DNA of 64,000 nucleotides from Mesorhizobium sp. (GTDB lineage: Bacteria > Pseudomonadota > Alphaproteobacteria > Rhizobiales > Rhizobiaceae), in the NCBI GenBank assembly GCA_004020875.1, contig SAPZ01000005.1:62001-126000 (forward strand), written 5' to 3'. The position numbers were made by a program, and so were the translations under genes. Under the pieces are notes generated by a model. The model was not told the origin of the DNA, did no database searches, and saw nothing but the letters and a program-made list of their open reading frames with translations. Positions 28,292 to 37,081 of the stretch are shown here, piece by piece. Numbering within the stretch: the first letter of the stretch is position 1; each line of letters starts with the position of its first letter.

Positions 28292-28337
28292 GAGCAATTC
28301 CAGGAGAAGCGCGAAACGGTTTTCCGTCCGGAATTGC
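28292..28337 (+). repeat. Palindromic repeat, class A, copy 2
   Basis: Reads GAGCAATTCC, then CGGTTTTCCGTC and CGGAATTGC. It is located between the sodB terminator and the cytochrome gene. Confidence 0.8.
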
Positions 28338-28419
28338 GCCAACAAGGAGATAGAGCATTTCACCATTTCACGGTGAAATGCCGTAGTCCCCCAATCTCTT
28401 CATCTACGGAGCCAATTGA

Positions 28420-28857
28420 ATGAGAAAGCTTGTCCTCGCCATCTCTATGCTCGCCTTTGCCGGTTCGGCCGCCTTTGCCGATCCGATCCAGGAGCGCCGG
28501 GCCTTGATGAAGGAGCGCGGCCAGCTCGCCGGCCAGTTGGCCAAGGTGGTCAAGGGCGAGGAGGATTTCGACGCGGCTGCCGTGCTGACGACGCTGAAGG
28601 CCCTGCAGGCCAATGCCGAGAAGTTCGATGCCGAAAAGCTTTTCCCGGCCGGCTCCGACAAGGGCGACACCGCGGCCGCGCCGAAGATCTGGGAAGACAT
28701 GGCCGGCTTCAAGGCCGCCGAGGACAAGTTCCTGGCCAACACCAAGGAAGCGGTCGCCTCGCCGCCGGGCGATGTCGATGGCCTGAAGGCGCAGCTCAAC
28801 ACCCTTGGCGGCGATTGCGGCGCCTGCCATCAGAGCTACAGGATCAAGAAGGGCTGA
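28420..28857 (+). CDS. Cytochrome c' / c-556 family protein
   Basis: A 145-residue exported c-type cytochrome. A signal peptide occupies residues 1-20 (cleavage after AFA). The mature part is a four-helix bundle, with the single haem motif CGACH at 133-137 near the C-terminus, as in class II cytochromes. Met30 in RRALM is in the place of the axial ligand of low-spin c-556 forms. It would act in periplasmic electron transfer. It lies 9 bases before a dihaem cytochrome gene, so they are likely co-transcribed and matured by the Ccm system encoded later in the window. Confidence 0.88.
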   Translation: MRKLVLAISMLAFAGSAAFADPIQERRALMKERGQLAGQLAKVVKGEEDFDAAAVLTTLKALQANAEKFDAEKLFPAGSDKGDTAAAPKIWEDMAGFKAAEDKFLANTKEAVASPPGDVDGLKAQLNTLGGDCGACHQSYRIKKG

Positions 28858-28866
28858 TCGCCGGCG

Positions 28867-29814
28867 ATGGCCTGGCTGAAGAAGCTCGTCGGCGCCGTCA
28901 TCGTGCTTGGCGGCGCGGCGGCCGCCGCCGGCTGGGCGCTGTCGGCGCCGGTCAGGCTTGACGCCGGAGCCATCGCGCAGCTCGGCCCCGGCGACGCCGC
29001 CAGGGGCAAGCGGATCTTCTATGCAGGCGGCTGTGCCTCCTGCCATTCCAAGCCTGGCGCAGAGGGCGAGGCCCGGCTGCAGCTGGCCGGCGGACTGGAA
29101 CTGAAGACGCCGTTCGGCACCTTCGTTCCGCCCAACATCTCGCAGGACCGGAAGGACGGCATCGGCGCCTGGAGCGAGACGGACTTCGCCAACGCCATGC
29201 TGAGAGGGGTTTCGCCTTCCGGCGAGCATTTCTATCCGGCCTTTCCCTATGCGTCCTACGCGCGCATGAAGCCGGCCGACATCGCCGATCTCTACGCTTT
29301 CATGAAGACGCTGCCGGCGGTCGCCGGCAAGGCGCCGGACCACAAGCTTTCCTTCCCCTTCACCATCCGCCGCGGCATCGGCCTGTGGAAATGGCTCTAT
29401 CTCAGCCCCGACCCGGTGATCGCGCTGCCCGACGGCACGCCCGACAAGGTGCTGGCCGGCCGCTACCTGGTCGAGGGACCTGGCCATTGCGGCGAATGTC
29501 ACACACCGCGCGATTTCGCCGGCGGCATCAAGAAGGGGGACTGGCTGGCAGGCGCCGTGGCCGCCGAAGGGTCGGGCATCGTGCCGAACATCACCCCCGA
29601 GGGGAAGAGCATCAAGAGCTGGTCGGAAGCTGATATCGCCAACTATCTCGAGACCGGCTTCACGCCCGATTTCGATTCCGTTGGCGGGGCCATGGTCGAG
29701 GTGCAAAAGAACATGGCTCAACTGACAGCCGACGACCGCGCGGCGATCGCCGCCTATCTCAAGGCGATCCCGCCGCGCCCCAACGGCTACCCGGCGCGCA
29801 AGCCGGCGAGTTGA
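28867..29814 (+). CDS. Membrane-anchored dihaem cytochrome c
   Basis: A 315-residue c-type cytochrome with two haem sites. An N-terminal hydrophobic segment (about 5-27) anchors it or serves as signal. The first haem motif is CASCH near 56, with a Met-containing MLRGVSPSGEHFYP loop downstream; the second is CGECH near 206, with a later AMVEVQKNM region. The arrangement resembles the cytochrome subunits of membrane alcohol, aldehyde or gluconate dehydrogenases, but no such dehydrogenase gene is adjacent. It forms a pair with the preceding class II cytochrome gene. Confidence 0.88.
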   Translation: MAWLKKLVGAVIVLGGAAAAAGWALSAPVRLDAGAIAQLGPGDAARGKRIFYAGGCASCHSKPGAEGEARLQLAGGLELKTPFGTFVPPNISQDRKDGIGAWSETDFANAMLRGVSPSGEHFYPAFPYASYARMKPADIADLYAFMKTLPAVAGKAPDHKLSFPFTIRRGIGLWKWLYLSPDPVIALPDGTPDKVLAGRYLVEGPGHCGECHTPRDFAGGIKKGDWLAGAVAAEGSGIVPNITPEGKSIKSWSEADIANYLETGFTPDFDSVGGAMVEVQKNMAQLTADDRAAIAAYLKAIPPRPNGYPARKPAS

Positions 29815-29817
29815 TCA

Positions 29818-29863
29818 GAGTAATTCCAGGAAAAAAGTGCGGCGGTTTTCCGTCGGGAATTGC
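29818..29863 (+). repeat. Palindromic repeat, class A, copy 3
   Basis: GAGTAATTCCAGG, GCGGTTTTCCGTC and GGGAATTGCG are present. It lies at the convergent end of the cytochrome and SET-domain genes, only 10 bases from the latter's stop. Confidence 0.8.
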
Positions 29864-29873
29864 GTCGGGATAG

Positions 29874-30263
29874 TTACGGGTGGCGGTCGCCCAGGAAATC
29901 GAAGCCGTTTTCAAAGAAGTGGTTGTAGTCGCAGGTCAGTTCCTCGCCGGGCGCGATGTCGCGCAGCGCGTAGGTTTCCTCGGGTGAGGAGACGTCGCAG
30001 TTCGGCTCGTCGGCGTGGTTCATGTAACGGGCGTCATCCGCCTCGAAGACGATGTAGTTGGGATCGCGCCGGTCCGGATAGGAATAGCGATCGAGATAGG
30101 ACTTCACCGGTCCGCTTTCGCCTTCATAGGTGTCGACGGGAATACGCCGGTCGAACCTTGGGTCGAGCTTCCAGATCAGCGTGCCCTTTGGAATGCGGTG
30201 TTTGGCGAAGACGCCGATGCCCTGGATGGGCGATTTGTCGAGATAGACGTCGACGAGCAGCAT
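29874..30263 (-). CDS. SET-domain protein
   Basis: A 129-residue protein that is almost only a SET domain, the fold of protein lysine methyltransferases. The motifs are GIGVFAKHRIPKGTLIW near the N-terminus, RYMNHADEPNCDV (NHxxxPNC), and GEELTCDYNHFF. Such small bacterial SET proteins have no known target. The start MLLVDVYLDKSP has AAGG seven bases upstream. It lies downstream of the oligopeptidase B gene on the same strand but is not overlapping it. Confidence 0.87.
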   Translation of the reverse strand: MLLVDVYLDKSPIQGIGVFAKHRIPKGTLIWKLDPRFDRRIPVDTYEGESGPVKSYLDRYSYPDRRDPNYIVFEADDARYMNHADEPNCDVSSPEETYALRDIAPGEELTCDYNHFFENGFDFLGDRHP

Positions 30264-30362
30264 GAAGAACCTTGTGAATGAGCTGTCGGCGCGGCCCAAG
30301 GACCACGTCCAAAAAAGCAGAGCATTGCGTAACGCGCGGCCTTGTCAATTGCGAGTGGAAAA

Positions 30363-32462
30363 TCAGGTCTTCCCGGTCACTTTCAGGGCATAGGCGTAAA
30401 TGTAGGCGATCTCCTCCAGCCGCGAGAAGCGGCCCGACGCGCCGGCATGGCCGGATTCCATATTGATCTTGAACAGGACCGGGTTGCCGCCCCTCTTGCG
30501 TTCGCGCAGCCGCGCCACCCATTTCGCCGGCTCCCAGTAGGTGACCCGCGGATCGGTCAGGCCCGCCAGCGCAAGGATCGGCGGATAGTCGAGCGCCGCG
30601 ACATTATCGTAGGGCGAATAGGCCGCGATCGTCTTGTAGTCGTCGGCGGACGCGATCGGATTGCCCCATTCCGGCCATTCAGGCGGCGTCAGCGGCAGGC
30701 TGGCGTCGAGCATGGTGGTGAGCACGTCGACGAAGGGCACCTCGGCGACGATGCCGCCGAAGCTTTCCGGGGCCAAGTTGGCGATCACCCCCATCAGCAT
30801 GCCGCCGGCGGAGCCGCCTTGCGCGACGATGCGGTCGTGCCGTGTGTAACGCTCGGCGACGAGATGGCGGGCGCAGGCGATGAAATCGGTGAAGGTGTTC
30901 ATCTTCTTCGCCCGCTTGCCGTCCTCGTACCAGCCATAGCCCTTGTCCTTGCCGCCGCGCACATGCGCGATGGCATAGACGAAGCCGCGGTCCACCAGCG
31001 AAAGGCAGTTGGTATTGAAGGCTGAAGGCACCGCGATGCCGTAGGAGCCGTAGCCGTAAAGCAGGCATGGTGCCGAGCCGTCCAGCGGCGTGTCGCGATG
31101 GTAGAGCAGCGAGATCGGCACTAGCTCGCCATCGGCCGCGGGGGCCATCAGCCGGCGCGTGACATAGTGCTCGGGATCGTGGCCGGAGGGCACTTCCTGC
31201 GTCTTCAGGAGCACGCGCTCGCGGCTGCGCATATTGTAGTCGAACACCTGCGCCGGCGTCGTCATCGATGAATAGGTGAAGCGCATCGTCTCGGTGTCGT
31301 ATTCGTAGGAGCCGGAGAGGCCGAGCGAGAAAGCCTCCTCGTCGAAGGTGATGAAATGCTCCTCGCCGCTGGCGCGCTCGCGCACGACGATCCGCGGCAG
31401 ACCGTCCTTGCGCTCCAGCCTGACCATGTGATGCTTGAAACCAAGCACTGACAGGATCAGCCGTCCCGGCTCGTGCGGCACCAATTCATGCCAGTTGGCG
31501 CGCACCGGGTTGCCGACAGGCGCTGTCATGATCTTGAAGTCCTTGGCGCCGTCGGCGTTGGTGAGGATGAAGAAGACGTCGCCGCCTTCTTCCAGGTCGT
31601 ATTGCAGGCCGTTCTCCCGCACCGCCACCAGCTTCGGCTCGGCCGATGGATCATTGGCCGGCAGCAGCCGGTATTCCGAAGTCTCATGGTCGTTGATGCC
31701 GATCATGATCCAGTCATTGGCACGCGTGCCGCTGACATCCATAAAGAAGCCCGGATCGGTTTCCTCATAGATCAGGCGGTCGTTCTCGGGCTTGTCGCCA
31801 AGTGCGTGGAAGAACACTTTCGATGGGCGATGGTTGTCGTCGAGGCGGGTGTAGAAGAAGCCGTCGTCACCGGCGCTCCAAACCCCGCCGCCGCCCGTAT
31901 CTGGAATCTGGTCTGCAAGGTCCTTGCCCCTCGCGAGTTCGCGCACGCGTAGCGTGAAGAATTCCGAGCCCTTGTCATCGTACGCCCAGATCAGCTTCTT
32001 GTGGTCCGCGGAATGGTCGACGCCGCCGAGCCTGAAATAGGCCTTGCCCTCGGCCTCTGCGTCCCCGTCGAGCAGGATTTCTTCGCTGCCGCCGTCGCGC
32101 GAGGTGCGGAAATAGCGCGGCTGCTCGCCGCCCTGCCGGAAGGAAGAGCCATAGGCGTAGGGCCCGTCCTTCATCGGCACGCTCGAGTCGTCTTCCTTGA
32201 TACGGCCCTTCATCTCGGCAAAGAGTTTGCCGCGCAAGTCGGTCGTACCGGCCATCAGCGCGGCCTGATAGGCGTTTTCAGCCTCGAGATGGCCACGGAT
32301 CCGGCCGTCGAGCAGGGAAGGATCCCGGAACACGGCCTGCCAGTTGTCGGCCCGCATCCAGGCATAGTCGTCGCTGCGGGTAATGCCGTGATGGGTGACG
32401 GAGACCGGATGTTTCTCAGGCGTCGGCGGGTTGGCGGTCGGGAATGCGGGAGTTCTGGTCAT
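30363..32462 (-). CDS. ptrB: Oligopeptidase B (S9 family)
   Basis: A 699-residue cytosolic serine peptidase cleaving short peptides after basic residues. The N-terminal beta-propeller (about 70-420) is followed by an alpha/beta-hydrolase domain with the catalytic Ser in GGSAGG near 548, Asp in LTDPRVTYWEP and His in MESGHAGASGRFS. Length matches the family. Motifs such as VRGGKDKGYGWYEDGK are typical of oligopeptidase B. The ATG start leads into TRTPAFPTANPPTPEKHP. It is transcribed divergently from a small exported protein gene across about 108 bases. Confidence 0.93.
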   Translation of the reverse strand: MTRTPAFPTANPPTPEKHPVSVTHHGITRSDDYAWMRADNWQAVFRDPSLLDGRIRGHLEAENAYQAALMAGTTDLRGKLFAEMKGRIKEDDSSVPMKDGPYAYGSSFRQGGEQPRYFRTSRDGGSEEILLDGDAEAEGKAYFRLGGVDHSADHKKLIWAYDDKGSEFFTLRVRELARGKDLADQIPDTGGGGVWSAGDDGFFYTRLDDNHRPSKVFFHALGDKPENDRLIYEETDPGFFMDVSGTRANDWIMIGINDHETSEYRLLPANDPSAEPKLVAVRENGLQYDLEEGGDVFFILTNADGAKDFKIMTAPVGNPVRANWHELVPHEPGRLILSVLGFKHHMVRLERKDGLPRIVVRERASGEEHFITFDEEAFSLGLSGSYEYDTETMRFTYSSMTTPAQVFDYNMRSRERVLLKTQEVPSGHDPEHYVTRRLMAPAADGELVPISLLYHRDTPLDGSAPCLLYGYGSYGIAVPSAFNTNCLSLVDRGFVYAIAHVRGGKDKGYGWYEDGKRAKKMNTFTDFIACARHLVAERYTRHDRIVAQGGSAGGMLMGVIANLAPESFGGIVAEVPFVDVLTTMLDASLPLTPPEWPEWGNPIASADDYKTIAAYSPYDNVAALDYPPILALAGLTDPRVTYWEPAKWVARLRERKRGGNPVLFKINMESGHAGASGRFSRLEEIAYIYAYALKVTGKT

Positions 32463-32570
32463 TACGTCTCGCTGGGAATTTGCTTGAATGATGAATGAAC
32501 ATGCCCCTCAGCGGCGGTTCAAGGGGCGCGGCTCAAGATGGTCAACAGAAGCCAAGTTGAAGGGGAAAAG

Positions 32571-32939
32571 ATGAAATCCTGTGTGGCTATCGCAATATCC
32601 GTCGCCGTCCTCGCGGCGAGTCTGGCTTTTTCCAGCCCGTCTCATGCAACCGTCTTTGCCGCCTGGCAAGTGGCGGGCGTCCCGTTCGGCGACACGCTCA
32701 ACGCGCGAAAGCATCCCTCCAACGCATCGCAAAAACAGGCCGCCTACCCGAACAGCGCCGTGCTGCAGATGACCGGCCGCTGCACCGGCGGGGTAAATCT
32801 GCTCGACATTTCCCGGCAGCCGCAATGGAAGCAGCGTCAGGCGATCCGCTATCGCTGGTGCGAGGTGTGGCACGACCCGGCGCAGAATGGCCATTTCGTC
32901 ACCGGATGGGTCTACGGCAAATACATCGCGCCATATTGA
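32571..32939 (+). CDS. Small exported SH3-like protein
   Basis: A 122-residue protein with a signal peptide (about 1-25, ending at SHA) and a mature domain resembling a bacterial SH3 fold: VPFGDTLNARKHPS, two Cys in TGRCTGG and RWCEVWHDP, then GWVYGKYIAP. Such exported SH3 proteins are common in rhizobia and may bind the cell wall or be disulfide-bonded; the function is unknown. The ATG at 32571 has an ideal AAGGGG site six bases before it and is preferred to the earlier codon at 32538. Confidence 0.8.
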   Translation: MKSCVAIAISVAVLAASLAFSSPSHATVFAAWQVAGVPFGDTLNARKHPSNASQKQAAYPNSAVLQMTGRCTGGVNLLDISRQPQWKQRQAIRYRWCEVWHDPAQNGHFVTGWVYGKYIAPY

Positions 32940-33175
32940 CGGATCACGTCGCCTCGCCTGTCGGTCCGGCCGGCAAGGAGTTCCCTGCGGTTCGTTGCGC
33001 CACAGGATTCACCGTGCTGGCACAACAGGCGCCCAAGCATTGGTCAAGCCTCGCGAGCCACGTGGAGCGGCGATCGGATGTCTAATAGATGGATGAAGCG
33101 ACGTCACGGCATGCTGGTCTGGCCAGAAGAATCTCACGAAGTTACACACCGCACGAATTTTTGAAGCTCAAACGG

Positions 33176-33246
33176 CAATATTTGATGAATATCGGCCAAT
33201 ATAATTCAATATGCGAATTGACTTACTTGCAATGCGGCGCCATTAA
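33176..33246 (+). promoter_or_regulatory. mucR promoter with phased AT-rich boxes
   Basis: TTGACT (33218-33223) and CATTAA (33241-33246) are 17 bases apart. Just upstream CAATAT occurs at 33176, 33197 and 33207, spacings of 21 and 10 bases, i.e. on the same helix face. The 413-base gap before mucR is otherwise without a gene. MucR proteins bind AT-rich sites and repress their own genes, so these boxes are candidate operators. Confidence 0.6.
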
Positions 33247-33352
33247 GATGACCTGACGCGAATCGCAGGGCGTTCCTGAATGAAATTCGCGCGATGCCCG
33301 ATTCTGAAAAATGGGCGCAGTTTTAGAAAACTCTCGTTGGGGCCTGAGCATT

Positions 33353-33778
33353 ATGGAAATCGTCGAAACACCTTCGAAAAACGGTGATGCGCTAATCGAG
33401 CTGACCGCCGATGTCGTCGCCGCCTATGTCAGCAACAACCCGGTGCCTGTTGGGGAACTGCCCAACCTTATCGCCGATGTCCATGCCGCGTTGGGCCGCG
33501 TTGGCGGCTCGCCGGAGCAGCCGTCGGCCGAGAAGCAGAAGCCGGCCGTCAATCCCAAGCGCTCTGTCCATGACGACTACATTGTCTGTCTCGAGGACGG
33601 AAAGAAGTTCAAGTCGCTGAAGCGGCACCTGATGACCCACTACAATCTCACGCCGGAAGAATACCGCGAGAAGTGGGGCCTGGACCCCAACTATCCGATG
33701 GTCGCCCCCAATTACGCGGCTGCCCGCTCGCAGCTCGCCAAGAAGATGGGGCTTGGCCGCAAGCGCAAGGGCCGCTGA
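33353..33778 (+). CDS. mucR: MucR/Ros-family zinc-finger-like regulator
   Basis: A 141-residue transcriptional regulator of the MucR family, governing exopolysaccharide, motility and symbiosis genes in rhizobia. The N-terminal helical part (about 10-45) is the oligomerisation region. The DNA-binding domain at about 77-110 reads [32 protein letters not shown]. In the Cys2His2 arrangement the second Cys is replaced by Asp (C-x-x-D). Loss of zinc ligands with fold kept is known in Mesorhizobium homologues. The ATG at 33353 matches the family start. A strong terminator follows. Confidence 0.93.
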   Translation: MEIVETPSKNGDALIELTADVVAAYVSNNPVPVGELPNLIADVHAALGRVGGSPEQPSAEKQKPAVNPKRSVHDDYIVCLEDGKKFKSLKRHLMTHYNLTPEEYREKWGLDPNYPMVAPNYAAARSQLAKKMGLGRKRKGR

Positions 33779-33804
33779 TCGGCTTAGTTCTCAGGCAAAG
33801 TTCG

Positions 33805-33832
33805 ACGGCGCCGCAAAGGCGCCGTTTTGCTT
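33805..33832 (+). terminator. Rho-independent terminator after mucR
   Basis: CGGCGCC and GGCGCCG (33806-33812, 33818-33824) around loop GCAAA, followed by TTTTGCTTTT. Confidence 0.85.
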
Positions 33833-33862
33833 TTCTGGATAGCGAAGACGATATGAGCTGGA

Positions 33863-34291
33863 TCAGGCGGTCTGCTTCAACGCTGCTTCCGCGTCGCGTT
33901 TGATGCGCTTGACCATCGAACGCACGCCATTGGCGCGCTGCGGCGACAGATGCTCGTCAAGCCCGAGCTCCTTCAGCGTCGCTTCGGCGTCGGTTCTCTG
34001 GATCTCGCTTGCCCGCCGGCCCGAAAACAATGCCAGCATGATGGCGACGAGGCCGCGCACGATATGGGCGTCGGAATCGCCCTGGAAGCTGATCACCGGA
34101 TCGGCGCCCGCTCCCTGCTCGGTGGTGAGCCACACTTGGCTCACGCAGCCGGGCACCTTGTTCGCGGCGGTGCGGTCTTCCTCGGGGAAAGGTGGCAGGT
34201 CCTCGCCAAGCTCGATCACGTAGCGATAGCGGTCCTCCCACTCGTCGAGGAGGGAAAAGTCGTCGCGGATCGTCTGGATCGGGGTGGTCAT
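33863..34291 (-). CDS. sufE: SufE-type cysteine desulfuration protein
   Basis: A 142-residue SufE protein that accepts sulfur from a SufS-type cysteine desulfurase for Fe-S cluster assembly. The Cys that carries persulfide is in NKVPGCVSQVWL near 50. YRYVIELGEDLPPFP and the C-terminal LGLDEHLSPQRANGVRSMVKRI are conserved in the family. The start MTTPIQTIRDDF at 34291 is chosen by family pattern; an ATG three codons earlier is possible. No suf operon is near, so it is an unlinked copy. It is convergent with mucR. Confidence 0.93.
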   Translation of the reverse strand: MTTPIQTIRDDFSLLDEWEDRYRYVIELGEDLPPFPEEDRTAANKVPGCVSQVWLTTEQGAGADPVISFQGDSDAHIVRGLVAIMLALFSGRRASEIQRTDAEATLKELGLDEHLSPQRANGVRSMVKRIKRDAEAALKQTA

Positions 34292-34402
34292 GGCCCGCAT
34301 ATAGTGGCGCGGCGCGGCCGCGTCACGGAAAAAGAAAGACGCCGCGGGCGTCGAGAGGTCGGACGGGCCCGCGGCGTAGCCAAGTGGCGGCTGAAGATTG
34401 TC

Positions 34403-34792
34403 TCAGTTCTTGGAAGTCAACAGCACTGGTATGTTGACCTTGGCGGGCAGTACGATGTCCTCGGCGACGCTGCCGGTGGTCATCTTGGCCGTGTCCGCAA
34501 CCTTCGTCTCGGCCGCGCCTGCCTGCTCTGATTTGTCGTCGATCATGGCGGCGGCGATCTTGGCCGTTTCCTGGGCCCGGACTGTAATGGTGTACATGGC
34601 CGATTTGCCGGTTTCGCAGACATCGGGCTTGCGCTCGCAGAGCCCTGCAATGTCGCCCACCGCCTCGCGCGCCGCGAACAGCGCCTGGATCGGCCCGACA
34701 CTCTGCTGGCCGTTCTCGCCCGGGCCGACGCCGAGCGGCAGCGCCAGCAGCACCAGCGAAAACCAGAAAGCCATCCTGATCAGAAAGCCCAT
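34403..34792 (-). CDS. Small exported DUF5330-type protein
   Basis: A 129-residue protein with an N-terminal hydrophobic segment (MGFLIRMAFWFSLVLLALPLG), either anchor or signal. Then comes a short domain with two Cys (GLCERKPDVCETG) and a low-complexity tail rich in Ala, Lys and Thr. This pattern matches DUF5330, conserved in Rhizobiales without known role. AGAGG precedes the ATG. It is on the same strand as sufE, about 110 bases upstream. Confidence 0.72.
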   Translation of the reverse strand: MGFLIRMAFWFSLVLLALPLGVGPGENGQQSVGPIQALFAAREAVGDIAGLCERKPDVCETGKSAMYTITVRAQETAKIAAAMIDDKSEQAGAAETKVADTAKMTTGSVAEDIVLPAKVNIPVLLTSKN

Positions 34793-35281
34793 CTTACTTG
34801 CCTCTCGTGCGGGATGGATCGGTATCCATCCGTGACGGATCATGCATCCATCGGCATGACCTCTTTTATGGGCACGATAATGGCACGGTCACGCAAAGGA
34901 CGGCTTGCGTCGAAGCCGCGAATTTTCCTAAAATTTTAGACAAATTCGAAAGGATTGGTTTTGAAGCGGACTTGTGTCGAATCCCATTGACGGCATTAAC
35001 TTTACAATAACCATATATCGAATTGTAATTACTCGATTTTATTCCTGATAGAAATTAGCCGCGTCAGGTTTAGGTCCGTTTTGGCACACGCCTCGCGGCT
35101 AACGCGCCGTTTACCATGGCGCCAACTCGGCGCGCTTTGCGGCGCCGGCATCACAATATTTGCCCTGGGGCGGTCGCCCGCTTCGCCAGCCTTATCCATT
35201 CCTTAAACGCTGGATGCGAGTTTCAAGCCGATTGACGAGTCACCTGCCAGGCAGGGTTTTTTAAGACCGGGTACGCGTGCG
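34793..35281. other. AT-rich intergenic region before a histidine kinase gene
   Basis: About 490 bases without a supported gene. The middle part (34915-35060) is AT-rich, with ATTAACTTTACAATAACCA at 34996-35014, which loosely recalls a CtrA-type TTAA-N7-TTAA site. Promoters for both flanking genes must lie here. The CtrA resemblance is weak and untested. Confidence 0.4.
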
Positions 35282-37081
35282 TTGAGTTCTATTTCAGCCA
35301 GATACGTTCAATTGCCTGGCGCGGTTGCCGCCGGCTGCGAACGCTTGGTTCACCCCACCGTGACGGGTGAGGCGGACCGCCTGCGCCAGCGTCGCTTCAT
35401 CGGCGTCATGCTCGCCGCGCCCTTCCTTGCCGCGGGTGCCGCGGTGACACTGGTGACTTCGAGCCTCGGCGCGGCCGTCACCATAGCCGCCATTTTTGCC
35501 GCTTTCGGCCTGTGCTGGTTCGCCGCGCTTCTGGTCGCCGCCACCGGCCACATGGCGCTCGCCGGCCGCATGGCGGTCGCCTTGGGCAGCCTTGCCCTTG
35601 CCGGCGCGATAGCGGCGGCCGGGGGACTGGCCTCGCCGGGCGCGCTGCTTGGCCTCGCATTGCCGGTCGAAACCTGGTGGGTCTCCGGGTCGCGGCGCGC
35701 CGCGCTGTCGGGCGTGCTGGCGGCGGTTGCCGCGATCGTTCTCCAGCCCTTTGCCGACCAGATCCTGCCGCTCGGCGAAATCGCCGCCTGGCACTGGCTG
35801 CTGCCGCTGGCCTGGGCGCTGACATTGTTGCCGCGCGCCGCCGCCTTCGCCAATCCTGCCGGCCTGCGGCCGGCGGAGCCCGCCGGCGATCGTCTCGAGG
35901 ATGTGATCGACGCCGTCGTGCTGCGCGCCGGGCGCCAGGGCGAAGTGCTCGACGCATCCGCCAAGGCGCGTTCGGTGCTGAAATTGGCGCCGGAGCTCCT
36001 GCTCGGCACCGGCCTGTTCGACCGCGTTCATCTGTCCGACCGCGTCGCCTATCTCACTGCCTTGGCCGACATGCGCGAGGGAGCCCCGAAGCGCCGGCTT
36101 GAGCTGCGCATCCGCTTGCCGCGCGAGGGGTCCTCCGCGGCCGATAACTTCCGTCCGTTCAGTCTCGACTTGCTGCGCGGCGAAGCCGACCCCGAGGTCT
36201 TCATGCTGGTCCTGCGCGAGAACGACGATGTGGCGGCGCTGCGCGAGGAGCTTGCGGAAGCCAGGGAGGCCGCCGCGGCCGCCGAAGTGGCCAAGGGCCG
36301 CTTCCTGGCCGTGGTCAGCCACGAGCTGCGCACGCCTCTCAACGCCATCATCGGCTTTTCCGACATGCTGCTGCATGAGATGTTTGGCGCCTTCAACGAT
36401 CCGCGCCAGAAGGAATATGTCGGCCTGGTCAGGGAGTCCGGCCAGCACCTTCTGTCCGTCGTCACCTCGATCCTCGACGTCTCGCGCATCGAGGCGGGCG
36501 CTTATGCGACCGAACTGGAGACGTTCCGTTTCGTCGAGGCCGTCGACATGTGCCGCTCGATGATGCGGCCGCTGGCCGACGCCAAGGGCATCGTTCTTGC
36601 CACCCAGATCGCGCCGGATGCCGGTGAGATCAATGCCGACCGCCGCGCGGTCCAGCAGATCCTGATCAATCTTGCTTCGAACGCCGTCAAGTTCACGCCC
36701 GATGGCGGCAGCGTGGTGATCGGCGCCAAGCGCGTCGGCTCGCGCCTGCATTTCTGGGTGAGCGACACCGGCATCGGCATTGCCGAGGAGGATATGGCCA
36801 ATCTCGGCAAGCCGTTCATGCAGATCCAGAACGACTACACGCGCCGTTTCGAGGGAACCGGGCTCGGCCTGTCGCTGGTCAAGGGTCTGGTGGCGCTGCA
36901 CGAGGGCACGATGTCGATCGAGAGCGCACCGGGTGAGGGCACCACGGTTACGATCGGCCTGCCGGTGAGCGGCCCGAAGCGGCGTGCCGGTGCGCCTTCC
37001 GGCGTGCTGGCCATGCCGGCGCCGAAGTCGAAGGGGGGTAGAGATGGGGAGGGGAATGGCTCGCTCCGCAAAACGGCCTAA
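35282..37081 (+). CDS. Membrane-bound sensor histidine kinase (PleC/DivJ-like HisKA)
   Basis: A 599-residue histidine kinase. Residues about 38-190 contain several hydrophobic segments likely to cross the membrane. A PAS-like region follows at about 200-310, then a coiled-coil linker (DDVAALREELAEAREAAAAA). HisKA carries the phosphorylated His in FLAVVSHELRTPLNAIIGF near 347, and HATPase boxes are NLASNAVKFTP, DTGIGI and GTGLGLSLVKG. The HisKA sequence resembles the alphaproteobacterial PleC/DivJ/PdhS group, which controls cell-cycle regulators DivK or PleD. The start is probably TTG; the true start is not certain. No response regulator is adjacent. Confidence 0.87.
   Translation: MSSISARYVQLPGAVAAGCERLVHPTVTGEADRLRQRRFIGVMLAAPFLAAGAAVTLVTSSLGAAVTIAAIFAAFGLCWFAALLVAATGHMALAGRMAVALGSLALAGAIAAAGGLASPGALLGLALPVETWWVSGSRRAALSGVLAAVAAIVLQPFADQILPLGEIAAWHWLLPLAWALTLLPRAAAFANPAGLRPAEPAGDRLEDVIDAVVLRAGRQGEVLDASAKARSVLKLAPELLLGTGLFDRVHLSDRVAYLTALADMREGAPKRRLELRIRLPREGSSAADNFRPFSLDLLRGEADPEVFMLVLRENDDVAALREELAEAREAAAAAEVAKGRFLAVVSHELRTPLNAIIGFSDMLLHEMFGAFNDPRQKEYVGLVRESGQHLLSVVTSILDVSRIEAGAYATELETFRFVEAVDMCRSMMRPLADAKGIVLATQIAPDAGEINADRRAVQQILINLASNAVKFTPDGGSVVIGAKRVGSRLHFWVSDTGIGIAEEDMANLGKPFMQIQNDYTRRFEGTGLGLSLVKGLVALHEGTMSIESAPGEGTTVTIGLPVSGPKRRAGAPSGVLAMPAPKSKGGRDGEGNGSLRKTA

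Noticed and set aside
34996..35014. A CtrA binding site before the PleC/DivJ-like kinase gene
   Set aside because: The spacing and second half-site only loosely fit TTAA-N7-TTAA; such AT-rich matches occur by chance. Kept only as a remark in the gap entry.
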